Shown here: piece after piece, positions 7,863 to 17,760 of the stretch
How positions within the stretch are numbered: position 1 is the first letter of the stretch
Layout of the letters: every line of letters begins with the position of its first letter
DNA from: Pseudomonas bananamidigenes
GTDB taxonomy: Bacteria; Pseudomonadota; Gammaproteobacteria; Pseudomonadales; Pseudomonadaceae
Length of the DNA: 64,000 bases
Assembly: GCF_001679645.1 (NCBI RefSeq)
Contig: NZ_LRUN01000041.1
Coordinates: 62,001-126,000 of the forward strand
Direction of reading: 5' to 3'
The notes under the pieces: model-generated
The model's database searches: none
The model's input: the letters and a program-made list of their open reading frames with translations, nothing else
Told to the model about the DNA's origin: nothing
Translations under genes and position numbers: made by a program

Positions 7863-10800
7863 ATGGACTTCCGCCACCTGGCCTTTCTGGCCAGGCAGCC
7901 TTCTGCTGCCGTAAAAAACCGCGAACACTTCTTGGGCATGCCCAAACGCGGCCTGGCATTCCTGCTGGCCAACGTCATGTTCTGGCAGCCGATGTGGGCC
8001 CAGGCGGACGGTATCGTCGTCAGCGCTCCCGGCACCACGCTCGACCGGGCAGGTAATGGCGTGCCCATCGTCAATATCGCCGCGCCCAACGGCGCGGGGC
8101 TGTCGCACAACCAGTTCCACGATTACAACGTGGATCCGCAGGGCGTCATCCTCAACAACGCTACGAGCCGCACTCAGCTGACGCAGATGGGCGGGATCAT
8201 TCTCGGCAACCCGAATCTGCGTGGCACGGCGGCGCAGACGATCCTCAACGAAGTCAACGGCGGCAGTCCGAGCCAGTTGCGCGGTTACACCGAAGTGGCG
8301 GGGCAGTCCGCTCGTGTGATCGTGGCCAACCCGTATGGCATCAGTTGCAACGGGTGCGGCTTCATCAACACGCCACGTGTGACCCTGACCACCGGCAAGC
8401 CGGTGCTGGATGGCGCGGGTCGACTGGATCGTTTTCAGGTCGATCAGGGCAGTGTTTCCATTGACGGCAAAGGTCTGGATGCCAGCGCCGTCGACAGCTT
8501 TGAAATCATCACCCGCAGTGCGCAGATCAACGCGCAGATCCACGCCCAACGGCTGAACATCACCACCGGCCGCAACGATGTAAACGCCGAAACGCTCAAC
8601 GCTACCGCGCGGGCCGACGACGGCAGTGCCAAGCCGCAACTGGCCATCGACTCCTCGGCACTCGGCGGGATGTACGCCGGGGCGATCAAATTGGTGGGTA
8701 CCGAGGCCGGTGTCGGCGTGAAGCTGGCGGGCGAGCTGGCAGCCAGTGCCGGGGATATCCAGATCGATGCCAATGGGCAACTGACGCTGGCCAAGGTCAC
8801 CGTCAGCAACGCGGTCGACATCAGGGCCAACAGCCTTGAAGCCCAACAGGCGGTTTACGCCGGTACGCAACTCGCGGTGCAGACTGCGCAGGATCTGGTG
8901 AACCGGCAAAGCCTCGCCGCGCGCGACGTCGTGCGCCTCAATAGCGGCGCCACGCTGAACAACGCCGGCGTGATCGAAGCCGGGGTAAACGCGGACAACA
9001 GCCGTAACGGCAATGGCGATGTCGCCATCAACGGCGGCGCGGTGAGCAACCGTGGCAGCCTGTTGGCCAGTCGCTCCCTGAGCGTCAGTGCCGCAGGTTC
9101 GCTCGACAACCAGAACGGTATCGTCCAGGCCAAAACCGTCGCGCTGGGCGCCACTCGGCTGGTCAACCAAGGGGCTGATGCACGGATTTACGGCGAGACC
9201 AGTCTGGCCTTCAACGTACCGGCAATCGTCAACCTCAGTGGTTTGATCCGCTTCGCCGACGGCCAGGCGGCAACGCTCTCCGTCGACAGTCTGGACAACC
9301 GCAAGGGTCGTATCGAAATCGCCGGCGGCGGTTTGAAACTCAATACTCGGGCGCTGCAAAACGACGACGGCAAAATCATTGCCGGACGTCTGGATATCGA
9401 TACCCGACAACTCGACAACGCTGGCGGCCTGATTGCTGCCAGCCAAGGCGAAACCAGGGTCGTCGCCCACGAACGTCTGAACAACGGCAAAGGCAAGATC
9501 CAGGCAAAGACCGATCTCGTCGTCTCGGGTGCCGCGTTGCTCAATCAGGGCGGCACATTGGCGGCCGACTCGATCCGGATAACCGGCACTCGTTTGGATA
9601 ACAGCGACAAAGGGGTCGTCAGTGGCGAAAACGGCAACGTTGACCTGACGCTGGATCAGGACCTCGCCAACCACGATGGCAAGGTTCAGGCCTCCGACCG
9701 CTTGAAGGTTGACGCCGGCAGCATCGACAACCGCAATGCCAGCCTGACCGGCAAAACCCTTGAGGTCACCAGTCGCGGCAAACTCGACAATACCCAAGGC
9801 ACGATTTCATCCGATGACAGCGTGCTGACCAGCGAAGACCTGGACAACACCCAGGGCCTGATTCAGGGCAACACGGCCCTGAACCTGACCGCACGCGACC
9901 TGGGCAACTCCAGCGGCCAACTGCTTGGCGGTGTTGTCGATGCAACGCTGACCAATCTCACCCGCAACGACGAGGGCGCGATCAGCGCCGAAACCGGCAA
10001 GCTCACGCTGCTGGTCAACAAGCACCTGAACAATGCCTTGGGTCGATTGCAGGCCAGCCAGGGTGATGTGGATATCCACGCGGGCAGCCTCGACAACCGC
10101 AATGGTGTGCTGGCCGCGCAACAATTGCTGCTGGTCGCACGCAACGGTCATATCGATAACCGTGGCGGGCGGGTCATTGGCGACCGCCTCGACGTTCAAG
10201 CCGTCAGCCTCGATAACGGCGAGGGTGGCCTGCTGGCGGCGGGTGTCGACGGTGCCCGGTTGATTCTCAAACAAACCGCCGGCGGACAGTCGCAACTGCT
10301 CAATCAAAAGGGCCGCATCCAGAGCGACGCTGACCTGCACATCGAAAGCGACACGGTCGACAACAGTGCCGGTGTCCTGCTCGGCAAAACCATCGAAGTC
10401 AACGCAATACAGCTGAACAACAGCGACAAGGGCGGCATCGTCGGTACGGGCGGTGACATTGCGCTGAACATCACCGGTGTGTTCAAAAACGTCACGGGCT
10501 TAGTCGACGCTGATGAGCAACATCTGCTGCTCGAGCAACTGGTCGAACTCGACAACCGCGGCGGCACATTGCGCGGCAAACGTCTGGACATCGCCAGTAC
10601 GTCCATCGACAACCGCAATGCGGGCCAGATCATTGCCGGCAGCGATGGCCTGAAAATCGTCGGCAACACCCTGCTGAACCAGCAGGGTGCGATCCTAGCC
10701 AATGGCAGTCAAGCAGAACTCGCTCTGGGTACCGGCAGCCTGCAGAACCAGGGCGGTACGCTACAGGCCGACACGCTGAATATCACCGGCGCCGACCTCG

Positions 10801-13800
10801 ACAACAGCGCAGTCGATGGCAAGGCCGGATTGATTTCCAGCCTTCTTGGTGACTTGAAGCTGACGGTGACACGCCTGACCAACCGGGCCGGCAAGCTCTT
10901 CGGCAAAGATCAGGTGATTTTCGATGGCTCCAGCCTGGATAACGCGGGCGGAGAGATCAGCGGCAATCGACTGGCATTCGAAGCGGACAGCCAGGTACTC
11001 AATCAGGGAGGACTGATCGAATCGGCAACGGATCTGAAGCTCATCAGCGGCCAATTGAACAACAGCGCCGGCGGGCAGATCCGCGCACTGGGCGGCGCTT
11101 CCAGCCAGATCAAACTGACCGGTAACCTGAACAACCAGAACGGCGTCATCGAGATCGGCAGCGAGAATCTGGAACTGGCCGGGGCCCAGCTCAACAACCT
11201 CAGCGGCAGCGTTCGTCATGCTGCAAAAGGGCTGTTCGAGCTGGACCTGAGCAACCTGACCGGCTCTCAAGGCAGCCTGACGGGTCTGGGCAACGGCGTC
11301 TGGGATGTCGCGTCGGTCAATGGCGTGGGCACCTGGCAACTGAACGGTGGCCTGACCTATACCAGCGCGCAGGATTTGAACCTCAATGTCGGGGATCGCA
11401 TCGCCAGTGCTTCGGCGCTCAAGCTCAACGTCGCCAGTCTGAATAACGCCGGTGAACTGGCTACTGACGGCGACCTGACGCTGAACCTCGGCGGCAACCT
11501 GATCAACAGTGGACGCGTGTCCGCCAGACAGAAACTCGTGATCGGTGCCAACGACCTGATTCAGCGCGACGGCCGCCTGGTCAGCGGTGGCGACACCGAG
11601 CTGACGCTGCGCGGCACGCTCGACAACCTGGGCCGACTGATTGCCAACCAGAACCTCACCGTCACCGCCGCGCGGATCGACAACAAAGGTACGCTCGGCT
11701 CGCAAGGCAACCTGCTGTTCAACGCCACCAATGGCATCAGCAACGGCCCCGACACGCTGTTGTTCAGCGGCGGCACCATGGAGCTGCACGGCAACAGCCT
11801 GAGCAACTTCTATGGCGATATCTACAGTCGCGGCAAGCTGACGTTCGACGCCGTGGGCGGAGGACGGGCGGCGTCGTTCAGCAACTTGTCGGGCACCCTC
11901 GAAGGTGAAGGTGATATCGACATCAATGCCGTTTCGTTTGAAAACGCCAAGGCCGAATTCGAAATCGCTTCGGGGCCATCGTCCGGCAGTCTGAGCTGGA
12001 TCTGCGCCCAGCATTGCGACGGCGGTGATGGCTGGAAACGCGGCTATATCACGATTACCACGGAATTCAGCGACAAGGTCCTGAAAGACTCGCGGGCGGC
12101 CCGGCTTGTCGCCGGCAGGAACCTCACTCTTCATGCCAATAACGTCGAGAACCGCTACAGCCTGCTGGCAGCGAACGGCGATCTGTCCGTAACGGCCGAC
12201 AGCCTGCTGAACCAGGGCGCAATGTCGCGCTCGGGCCAGCGGATAGTGAAGATCGGCACTCCGGCGCACATCGACAATAGCCTCTGGGACCAGATGGAAT
12301 TCATCGACATCCCGGCGTTCAACGCAGCGACCGCGGCGGGCCACTTTGATGAGGCACGTTTCAACGAGTTGGTCAGTCGTTCGAGCGATGAGCGATTTTT
12401 GCAGACAAGTGATGTCACCAAGACCGGAGACACCCCCGACAAAATTTATTCGTCGGTGCTACAGGCCGGCGGCAAAGTCAAACTGGACGTCGCTCACAGC
12501 ATCCAGAACGGCACCCTCTACGAGAACACCTACGATCAGCTGACCGGCAAGCTGTCCAGCGATCAGACAACCGCCGTCGGCGGCGTCACCATCAACCTGG
12601 GCAAACACAGCACCGACGCCAGCGCCCAGGCGCCGAAAGACGTCACCCGGATCGAACGCGTGGACGCCGACGGCGTGAAGCAGATCAGCTTCGTGCCGGT
12701 CGATTTCAAGGGCGTGCCGTTTGCCGCAGTCGATCCGACGGCTTCCTCGACGTTCCGTCTGCCGAAAGGCCCTTACGGCCTGTTCGTGCAGAGCTCGAAT
12801 CCGCAGAGCCATTACCTGATCGAAACCAACCCGGAGCTGACCCAGTCCGCGCCGTTCATGAGTTCCGATTACCTGCTGGGCAAACTCAGCTTCAGCGCCG
12901 ATGAAGCGGCCCGACGCCTCGGCGATGGCCGCTACGAGACGCGACTGATCAGCGATGCGGTGATGGCCCAGACCGGTCAGCGCTTTCTTGCCGGTGGTCT
13001 GAACAACGACTACGAACAGTTCCGTTATCTGATGGATAACGCGCTCGCCAGCAAGAACGAGCTGAACCTGTCTGTGGGCGTGAGCCTGACGTCCGAGCAG
13101 GTGGCGGCACTGACCCACGACATCGTGTGGATGGAAGAGCGCATCGTCGACGGCCAGAAAGTGCTGGTGCCGGTGCTCTATCTGGCCCAGGCCGAATCCC
13201 GCAACGTGCGTGGCGGCAGTCTGATTCAAGGGCGCGACCTGGAGCTGATCGCGGGCAATGATCTGGTCAACGTCGGCACGTTGCAGGCGACCAAGGATCT
13301 GTCCGTCGACGTCAAGGGCAGCCTCTATCAGGGCGGCCTGGTCGAAGCCAACGAGCGCATCACGCTGATGGCCACCGACAGCATCCGCAATGCGCTGGCC
13401 GGTGAGATTCGTGGCAATCAGGTCAGCCTTACCAGCCTCAAGGGCGATATCGTCAACGATCGCACCGCTGTCGCCGTACGCGACGGTCACGGTATGCGCA
13501 CCCTGGTGGACGATGGCGGCAACATCAGCGCACGCGACACGCTGACCATCAAGTCGGGCAACGACTTCGTCAACGCCTCGTCCATCAGCAGCGGCGGGGA
13601 CGCCACCCTGAGCGCCACCCGCGATATCAACCTGTTGGCGACGCGCAACGAAAGCGAACTGCACGAATCGTTCGAGGGCGGCCACCGCTCAGTCATCACC
13701 ACCACCGTGGAAAACCTCGGTTCCAGTGTGAAAAGTGGCGGCAACCTCAAACTCGACGCCGGCCGCGACCTCAACGTCGTGGCCAGCACCGCCGAAGCCA

Positions 13801-16367
13801 AGGGCAACCTGACCGCCGACGCCAAACGGGACATCTACCTGTCCTCGGCGGGTGACGAACACAACGTCGAAACCCACAGCAAGGACGGCAAGAAACGCGT
13901 TCACGAAGAAGACAGCCACACCGTCCAGAAAGCCGCCGAGTTCATCGCCGGTGGCGACGTCAAGACCAACTCCGGTCGTGACACGACACTGGTGGCGAGC
14001 AAGATCAGCGCAGGCAACGAAGCCTATCTCTATGCCGGAAAAGACCTGAACCTGCTGGCTGCGCAGAACAAGGACTACACCCTCTACGACATGAAAGAAA
14101 AGGGTGGCTTCGGCAATCTCAAGCTCAAGCGCGACGAAGTCACCCAGATCACCCATGTCGGCACCGAGATCAAGACCGGCGGCAACCTCTCGCTGGTCAG
14201 CAAGGGCGACCAGACCTATCAGGTGGCCAAACTCGACAGCGGCAAGGACATCACGCTGGACAGCGGCGGCTCCATCACCTTTCAAGGGGTGAAGGACCTG
14301 CATGACGAGAGCCACACCAAAACCAACAACAACGCCGCGTGGGTATCAGCCAAAGGCCGCGGCAACACCGACGAAACCCTGCGCCAGACCCAGATGATTG
14401 CCAAAGGCAACATCGTGTTGAAGGCGGTTGATGGCCTGAAGATTGATATCAAGGATGTGAACCAGGAGTCGGTGAGCCAGACCATCGACACCATGGTCAA
14501 GGCGGATCCGCAGTTGGCGTGGCTGAAGGATGCCGAGGCGCGGGGGGATGTTGATTGGCGGTTGGTGAAGGAGATTCACGAGTCGTTCAAATACAGCAAC
14601 TCGGGTCTTGGTCCTGCCTCGCAGATCATTATTGCGATCGTGATGGCGGCGTTTGTTGGTCCAGCAGCGTTGAATGCATTAAGTGCGATGGGGCCGGTAT
14701 GGGCAGCAGGTCTGGCGGCTGTTGCAACGGGGGCAGCGACTAACGCAACTACTAGTTTTATCAATAATGGTGGCAATCTCGGAGCCGTATTCCAGGACGT
14801 GACGTCATCGGACGCGCTTTCAAACTATGTGATTTCCGGGGTAACGGCTGGTCTTACGGCGGGGTATTTCGACAGCGTCCTGAAGACAACGACGAATCCT
14901 GTTACCGGCAAAGTCATGACGGATCTGAGCAGTCTGGAAGGCATTGGCCGTTTCGCTGGCAACCAGCTTTTGCAGAACACCACTTCGACGTTATTGGGTG
15001 GCGCACTTGGTCAGAACACAGATTTTGGGAATGCACTGACAGGGGCACTGCTGAGTACTCTGAATGCGGCAGCATTCAATGCTGTAGGTGACTTTGCAGC
15101 AAGTCAGGGTTGGAAGGATGGAGGTCTCGAAAAAATTGCCTTGCACGCTGTTGTGGGCGGTTTGTTGAACGAAGCAGCGGGAGGAGATTTTAAAACCGGA
15201 GCCTTAGCCGCTGGCGCCAATGAAGCGCTGGTAACCCAGTTAGCTGTCTTGGTGAAGAACGACAGCAACCTGTTGTCGATGTCTTCCCAGTTGGTAGGCG
15301 TTGCCGCGGCCGGGTTGAGCAATGGAAACCTTCAAGAAGGCGCAACCATTGCCAAAGATGCCACTAACTATAACTACCTGTTGCACCATGAACTCGTTGA
15401 GATGATGGATGAACAGAAGAAGTGTGAGTCCCAGGCCTGTCTGGACGATGTACGTGAAAAGTACGCCAGCCTTGATGAGAAAAGGAATAAGGAGCTCGCC
15501 AGTCTTTGTCAGAAGAACATTAGTGCGTGTAATGAAATTTCTGAAAAGCTGCAAGCAGACGAACCAAAAATCCGAGCGATGTCCGAGGAAATCGCGCGCA
15601 ATGGCCAAATAGGCGCCGCCACAACAATTGGTTATGTCGTACTGCAAAACAACGATGCAGCTCAAAATACGATAACTAATGAAGTCGTCATTCAACGTGA
15701 CGGCGACACCGCCGGGTTATGGGCCGCATTTGCAGAAATGCTGGCAGGCGTTGCGGGAGGGGCGAAGCCGGGTAAGCCGGGTAAAGCGATCAATGAAAAG
15801 GGACCTTCCCGAGAGGAAGGACCTGAAATCGCGGATATGCCAAAAACCACTGGCGGTGGCACTGGCGGCACCAAAGGCCCTGGTGATACCGTGGTGCGAA
15901 GCGATAATGATTTTTCTGCGACCGTCAATGATAAAGGAAAGCCCAAGGCATTCATCGATGAAAACGGTGATTTGAATCCCCCCAATATCAATGGAACGGG
16001 CAGTGTTCAAACCCATGTGAGGGGTAGTAATCCTGAAAATTCTCCCTATATCTCTACCACGGACCCAAGCGTTACCTCGAATACGAAAGACTATGGCTCC
16101 AGTAAAATCGAGATCGACGTAAAGCGCTTGCAACAGGATATTGATTCCGGAGCATTGCCAGATACCAAATACCTGGATAATCGAAGAGTTACCGAAGAGC
16201 TTCAGTCTAAAGTGGATGCAGCACGGGTGAAGTACACGAACAACCCTTCACCGAAAAACAAGATATCCTTGGGGCGTGCAGAGGAAGACCTGTCGAATGC
16301 CAAACGAGACGGTGAGTGCTTGATCAAAGGTTGTGTACCGGCCGACTATATTAAAATTTTGAAGTAG
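7863..16367 (+). CDS. Two-partner secretion exoprotein (FhaB/CdiA-type) with C-terminal toxin region
   Basis: 2834 residues. An extended signal peptide (cleavage near residue 49, FWQPMWAQADG) precedes the TPS domain with its NPNL (about 116) and NPYGI (about 156) motifs, both needed for recognition by TpsB. A long beta-helix of repeats around LDNRNG/LNNSAG follows to about residue 1500, then haemagglutinin-type repeats (about 1880-2180), a DUF637-like hydrophobic block (about 2245-2400) and a pretoxin segment ending near NYNYLLHH (about 2500), which resembles the NNYL boundary of Pseudomonas CdiA proteins. The last 150 residues are a probable effector with HVRG, SPYISTT and GECLIKGCVPADYI. 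Base composition drops in the last 1.8 kb, as expected for exchangeable toxin tails. It is followed after 11 bases by a probable immunity gene. The role in contact-dependent inhibition is inferred. Confidence 0.92.
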   Translation: MDFRHLAFLARQPSAAVKNREHFLGMPKRGLAFLLANVMFWQPMWAQADGIVVSAPGTTLDRAGNGVPIVNIAAPNGAGLSHNQFHDYNVDPQGVILNNATSRTQLTQMGGIILGNPNLRGTAAQTILNEVNGGSPSQLRGYTEVAGQSARVIVANPYGISCNGCGFINTPRVTLTTGKPVLDGAGRLDRFQVDQGSVSIDGKGLDASAVDSFEIITRSAQINAQIHAQRLNITTGRNDVNAETLNATARADDGSAKPQLAIDSSALGGMYAGAIKLVGTEAGVGVKLAGELAASAGDIQIDANGQLTLAKVTVSNAVDIRANSLEAQQAVYAGTQLAVQTAQDLVNRQSLAARDVVRLNSGATLNNAGVIEAGVNADNSRNGNGDVAINGGAVSNRGSLLASRSLSVSAAGSLDNQNGIVQAKTVALGATRLVNQGADARIYGETSLAFNVPAIVNLSGLIRFADGQAATLSVDSLDNRKGRIEIAGGGLKLNTRALQNDDGKIIAGRLDIDTRQLDNAGGLIAASQGETRVVAHERLNNGKGKIQAKTDLVVSGAALLNQGGTLAADSIRITGTRLDNSDKGVVSGENGNVDLTLDQDLANHDGKVQASDRLKVDAGSIDNRNASLTGKTLEVTSRGKLDNTQGTISSDDSVLTSEDLDNTQGLIQGNTALNLTARDLGNSSGQLLGGVVDATLTNLTRNDEGAISAETGKLTLLVNKHLNNALGRLQASQGDVDIHAGSLDNRNGVLAAQQLLLVARNGHIDNRGGRVIGDRLDVQAVSLDNGEGGLLAAGVDGARLILKQTAGGQSQLLNQKGRIQSDADLHIESDTVDNSAGVLLGKTIEVNAIQLNNSDKGGIVGTGGDIALNITGVFKNVTGLVDADEQHLLLEQLVELDNRGGTLRGKRLDIASTSIDNRNAGQIIAGSDGLKIVGNTLLNQQGAILANGSQAELALGTGSLQNQGGTLQADTLNITGADLDNSAVDGKAGLISSLLGDLKLTVTRLTNRAGKLFGKDQVIFDGSSLDNAGGEISGNRLAFEADSQVLNQGGLIESATDLKLISGQLNNSAGGQIRALGGASSQIKLTGNLNNQNGVIEIGSENLELAGAQLNNLSGSVRHAAKGLFELDLSNLTGSQGSLTGLGNGVWDVASVNGVGTWQLNGGLTYTSAQDLNLNVGDRIASASALKLNVASLNNAGELATDGDLTLNLGGNLINSGRVSARQKLVIGANDLIQRDGRLVSGGDTELTLRGTLDNLGRLIANQNLTVTAARIDNKGTLGSQGNLLFNATNGISNGPDTLLFSGGTMELHGNSLSNFYGDIYSRGKLTFDAVGGGRAASFSNLSGTLEGEGDIDINAVSFENAKAEFEIASGPSSGSLSWICAQHCDGGDGWKRGYITITTEFSDKVLKDSRAARLVAGRNLTLHANNVENRYSLLAANGDLSVTADSLLNQGAMSRSGQRIVKIGTPAHIDNSLWDQMEFIDIPAFNAATAAGHFDEARFNELVSRSSDERFLQTSDVTKTGDTPDKIYSSVLQAGGKVKLDVAHSIQNGTLYENTYDQLTGKLSSDQTTAVGGVTINLGKHSTDASAQAPKDVTRIERVDADGVKQISFVPVDFKGVPFAAVDPTASSTFRLPKGPYGLFVQSSNPQSHYLIETNPELTQSAPFMSSDYLLGKLSFSADEAARRLGDGRYETRLISDAVMAQTGQRFLAGGLNNDYEQFRYLMDNALASKNELNLSVGVSLTSEQVAALTHDIVWMEERIVDGQKVLVPVLYLAQAESRNVRGGSLIQGRDLELIAGNDLVNVGTLQATKDLSVDVKGSLYQGGLVEANERITLMATDSIRNALAGEIRGNQVSLTSLKGDIVNDRTAVAVRDGHGMRTLVDDGGNISARDTLTIKSGNDFVNASSISSGGDATLSATRDINLLATRNESELHESFEGGHRSVITTTVENLGSSVKSGGNLKLDAGRDLNVVASTAEAKGNLTADAKRDIYLSSAGDEHNVETHSKDGKKRVHEEDSHTVQKAAEFIAGGDVKTNSGRDTTLVASKISAGNEAYLYAGKDLNLLAAQNKDYTLYDMKEKGGFGNLKLKRDEVTQITHVGTEIKTGGNLSLVSKGDQTYQVAKLDSGKDITLDSGGSITFQGVKDLHDESHTKTNNNAAWVSAKGRGNTDETLRQTQMIAKGNIVLKAVDGLKIDIKDVNQESVSQTIDTMVKADPQLAWLKDAEARGDVDWRLVKEIHESFKYSNSGLGPASQIIIAIVMAAFVGPAALNALSAMGPVWAAGLAAVATGAATNATTSFINNGGNLGAVFQDVTSSDALSNYVISGVTAGLTAGYFDSVLKTTTNPVTGKVMTDLSSLEGIGRFAGNQLLQNTTSTLLGGALGQNTDFGNALTGALLSTLNAAAFNAVGDFAASQGWKDGGLEKIALHAVVGGLLNEAAGGDFKTGALAAGANEALVTQLAVLVKNDSNLLSMSSQLVGVAAAGLSNGNLQEGATIAKDATNYNYLLHHELVEMMDEQKKCESQACLDDVREKYASLDEKRNKELASLCQKNISACNEISEKLQADEPKIRAMSEEIARNGQIGAATTIGYVVLQNNDAAQNTITNEVVIQRDGDTAGLWAAFAEMLAGVAGGAKPGKPGKAINEKGPSREEGPEIADMPKTTGGGTGGTKGPGDTVVRSDNDFSATVNDKGKPKAFIDENGDLNPPNINGTGSVQTHVRGSNPENSPYISTTDPSVTSNTKDYGSSKIEIDVKRLQQDIDSGALPDTKYLDNRRVTEELQSKVDAARVKYTNNPSPKNKISLGRAEEDLSNAKRDGECLIKGCVPADYIKILK

Positions 16368-16378
16368 AAGGTTTAATA

Positions 16379-17017
16379 ATGGATCCGAGAACCTATGAAT
16401 TGCTCAATGGTATTCCAGAACATGTGGACTATGCCGTAGAAGCAGGAGATCTAGATGTTGAGGATATTTCACAGGATAGACTCGACTCTGTGAAAGAGCT
16501 GCTTCGTGAATCGAATGATGAAGTAGTACGATTTTATGCTGCAAAGCTGTTAACGAGTTGGGGAACTCGTGAAGGCCTGTTTGCCTTGGAAGAATTTATG
16601 AGTAAGCCTGAAGTTTTTGAAGGGCTATATATTCACCGGTTACGTGGTTATGATGATACCTATCGTCATATATTGATGGCGGTGACAATGTACTTTGCAA
16701 ATGTCGCTGATAAAGAAGGGAAAGAAGTCGCAAGGGTGCAGGTTTTCGATATTCTTTTGAAGATTATTGCGTTGGCCGGAGTGAGACCTTTCGAGATTTC
16801 CGAAATGCTTCGCTTTGTTAGGTGTGAAAACTATATTGAATACGTGGCGCCACTAAAACAGTATCTTTTGTCGATAATTGATCATCCAGAGGTGCATTGT
16901 TGGAAAATTTATGACGCTCTGGATTTTTTTATGAGTTTCGATCCGGAATTTGTCGTGTCTTTATTGAAAAGTAAGAATATGTCTATTGATGATTTTAGCC
17001 CCCTGAATCAAAGTTAA
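16379..17017 (+). CDS. Probable immunity protein for the TpsA C-terminal toxin
   Basis: 212 residues, acidic and wholly helical in appearance, with HEAT-like helical pairs such as RLDSVKELLRESNDEVVRFYAAKLLTSW (read as two helices) and a cytoplasmic profile (no signal or membrane segment). It starts 11 bases after the toxin stop, on the same strand, with much lower GC than the TpsA body. Position, size and composition are what CdiI-type immunity genes show. No specific immunity family was recognised. Its function is inferred from context only. Confidence 0.7.
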   Translation: MDPRTYELLNGIPEHVDYAVEAGDLDVEDISQDRLDSVKELLRESNDEVVRFYAAKLLTSWGTREGLFALEEFMSKPEVFEGLYIHRLRGYDDTYRHILMAVTMYFANVADKEGKEVARVQVFDILLKIIALAGVRPFEISEMLRFVRCENYIEYVAPLKQYLLSIIDHPEVHCWKIYDALDFFMSFDPEFVVSLLKSKNMSIDDFSPLNQS

Positions 17018-17024
17018 TGCAGGA

Positions 17025-17050
17025 AAGGGGGCGGATTTATTTTGTTTGAT
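17025..17050 (+). repeat. AT-rich junction repeat, copy 1
   Basis: The stretch AAGGGGGCGGATTTATTTTG, eight bases after the first immunity gene, matches the left arm of the inverted repeat at 17575-17612 (AGAGGGGAGGGATTTATTTG). Each copy lies immediately before an orphan toxin tail. Confidence 0.55.
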
Positions 17051-17052
17051 AA

Positions 17053-17264
17053 GTTCGTCCCATTTTTCGTCCGACTCTTTCCGAAATCAATGCTCAGGGT
17101 CAGAAAATAGTTGATGATATTCTGAGTAATCCCGCGTCAACCTTGACCTACAAAGACACCCGGAGATTTGGGAAAGTAATGGATGTCGTTGCTCCCGATG
17201 GAAGGGGCTTCGCTACGATGCTAATGGGAAATTTGTTGGTCTGTTGGAGCCACCGAAGCCGTGA
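17053..17264 (+). pseudogene. Orphan TpsA/CdiA-type toxin tail, frameshifted
   Basis: Reading from 17053 gives INAQGQKIVDDILSNPAST, then RRFGKVMDVVAPDGRG, after which the frame is lost. From 17211, one frame over, it continues RYDANGKFVGLLEPPKP and stops at 17262-17264. This is a recognisable C-terminus of exchangeable toxin domains of large exoproteins (RFG...APDGRG.RYDANGKF.G.LEP). There is no start codon or exoprotein body, so it is a displaced tail with a one-base deletion near 17207-17211. Its stop overlaps the GTG of the next small gene, the normal toxin-immunity arrangement. The activity class is not assigned. Confidence 0.72.
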
Positions 17265-17476
17265 CACATTTATCCTCTTTGATGAGTAGCCCTCCAGATC
17301 GAGAAAATTTGGTGTTCGAAATCTGGTTTGGAACTGATCAGCTAGCTGAAGTATCTCGCGAGCCTGGAAGACCAGTTGAAATCGAAATATACCCGCCTGC
17401 TGAAGGCGGAAAGTGGAGCTTTGAACTTGAAGAGTTTATGTCTCTGTTGAATCAGGCGGTTAAGACAATGAAGTAG
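17261..17476 (+). CDS. Small orphan immunity-like protein
   Basis: 71 residues starting at GTG 17261 (an internal ATG at 17282 is the alternative). The sequence has a compact beta-hairpin/helix look: LVFEIWFGTDQLAEVSR, VEIEIYPP, then WSFELEEFMSLLNQAVK. It overlaps the stop of the orphan toxin tail as GTGA. Small acidic proteins of this shape commonly follow toxin tails with the same APDGRG ending. It probably still gives resistance to the lost toxin carried by sibling strains. The function is inferred from position and composition. Confidence 0.65.
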   Translation: MTHLSSLMSSPPDRENLVFEIWFGTDQLAEVSREPGRPVEIEIYPPAEGGKWSFELEEFMSLLNQAVKTMK

Positions 17477-17536
17477 CTATAATTTAGATGGCGGATGTCT
17501 AGTCCTGAAATAGGTTTACATCTGTTTCACTTCAAC

Positions 17537-17562
17537 GCCCGATGCACCGCATCGGGCATTTT
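17537..17562 (+). terminator. Rho-independent terminator after the second immunity gene
   Basis: The nine-base perfect stem GCCCGATGC with GCATCGGGC, a three-base loop, and ATTTTG following. It closes the toxin-tail/immunity pair 17053-17476. Confidence 0.75.
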
Positions 17563-17574
17563 GTATTTCAAAAA

Positions 17575-17612
17575 GAGGGGAGGGATTTATTTGATTAAAT
17601 AAATCTGTCCCC
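17575..17612. repeat. AT-rich junction repeat, copy 2, with inverted arms
   Basis: The arm GGGATTTATTTG is followed by the arm AAATAAATCTGTCCCC, giving an imperfect palindrome. The left arm recurs at 17025-17050. GGGACAGATTTATTT-like palindromes are seen scattered in many proteobacterial genomes. Here they flank displaced toxin modules and could mark recombination points. Confidence 0.55.
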
Positions 17613-17760
17613 ATGCTACAAGACAGCCGCCGCTGCATTTGGACGAAGAGACAAGGCAGGACAGCCCATCCCATTGAAAGAACTCATATTTTCGCAAGGC
17701 GGCAAGGTCATGCAACTGGATCGGAAAGCGATCAACAGTCTTTTGGGGAAAGTTGCGTAA
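17611..17760 (+). pseudogene. Second orphan toxin tail fragment
   Basis: The frame ending at TAA 17758-17760 reads TAAAAFGRRDKAGQPIPLKE, then IFSQGGKVMQLDRKAINSLL and GKVA. It has no start codon, is open only from 17599, and begins right after the inverted repeat. The character is that of the last 50 residues of a polymorphic toxin domain cut off by recombination. The next gene begins with its ATG directly after the stop (TAAATG). A different open frame at 17613-17822 overlaps both and has no convincing protein character. Confidence 0.58.

Noticed and set aside
7833-12344. Very long open frames (up to about 650 codons) on the minus strand opposite the exoprotein gene.
   Set aside because: They are antisense to a clearly coding beta-helix protein, contain no recognisable domain, and arise from the GC-rich repeated codons.
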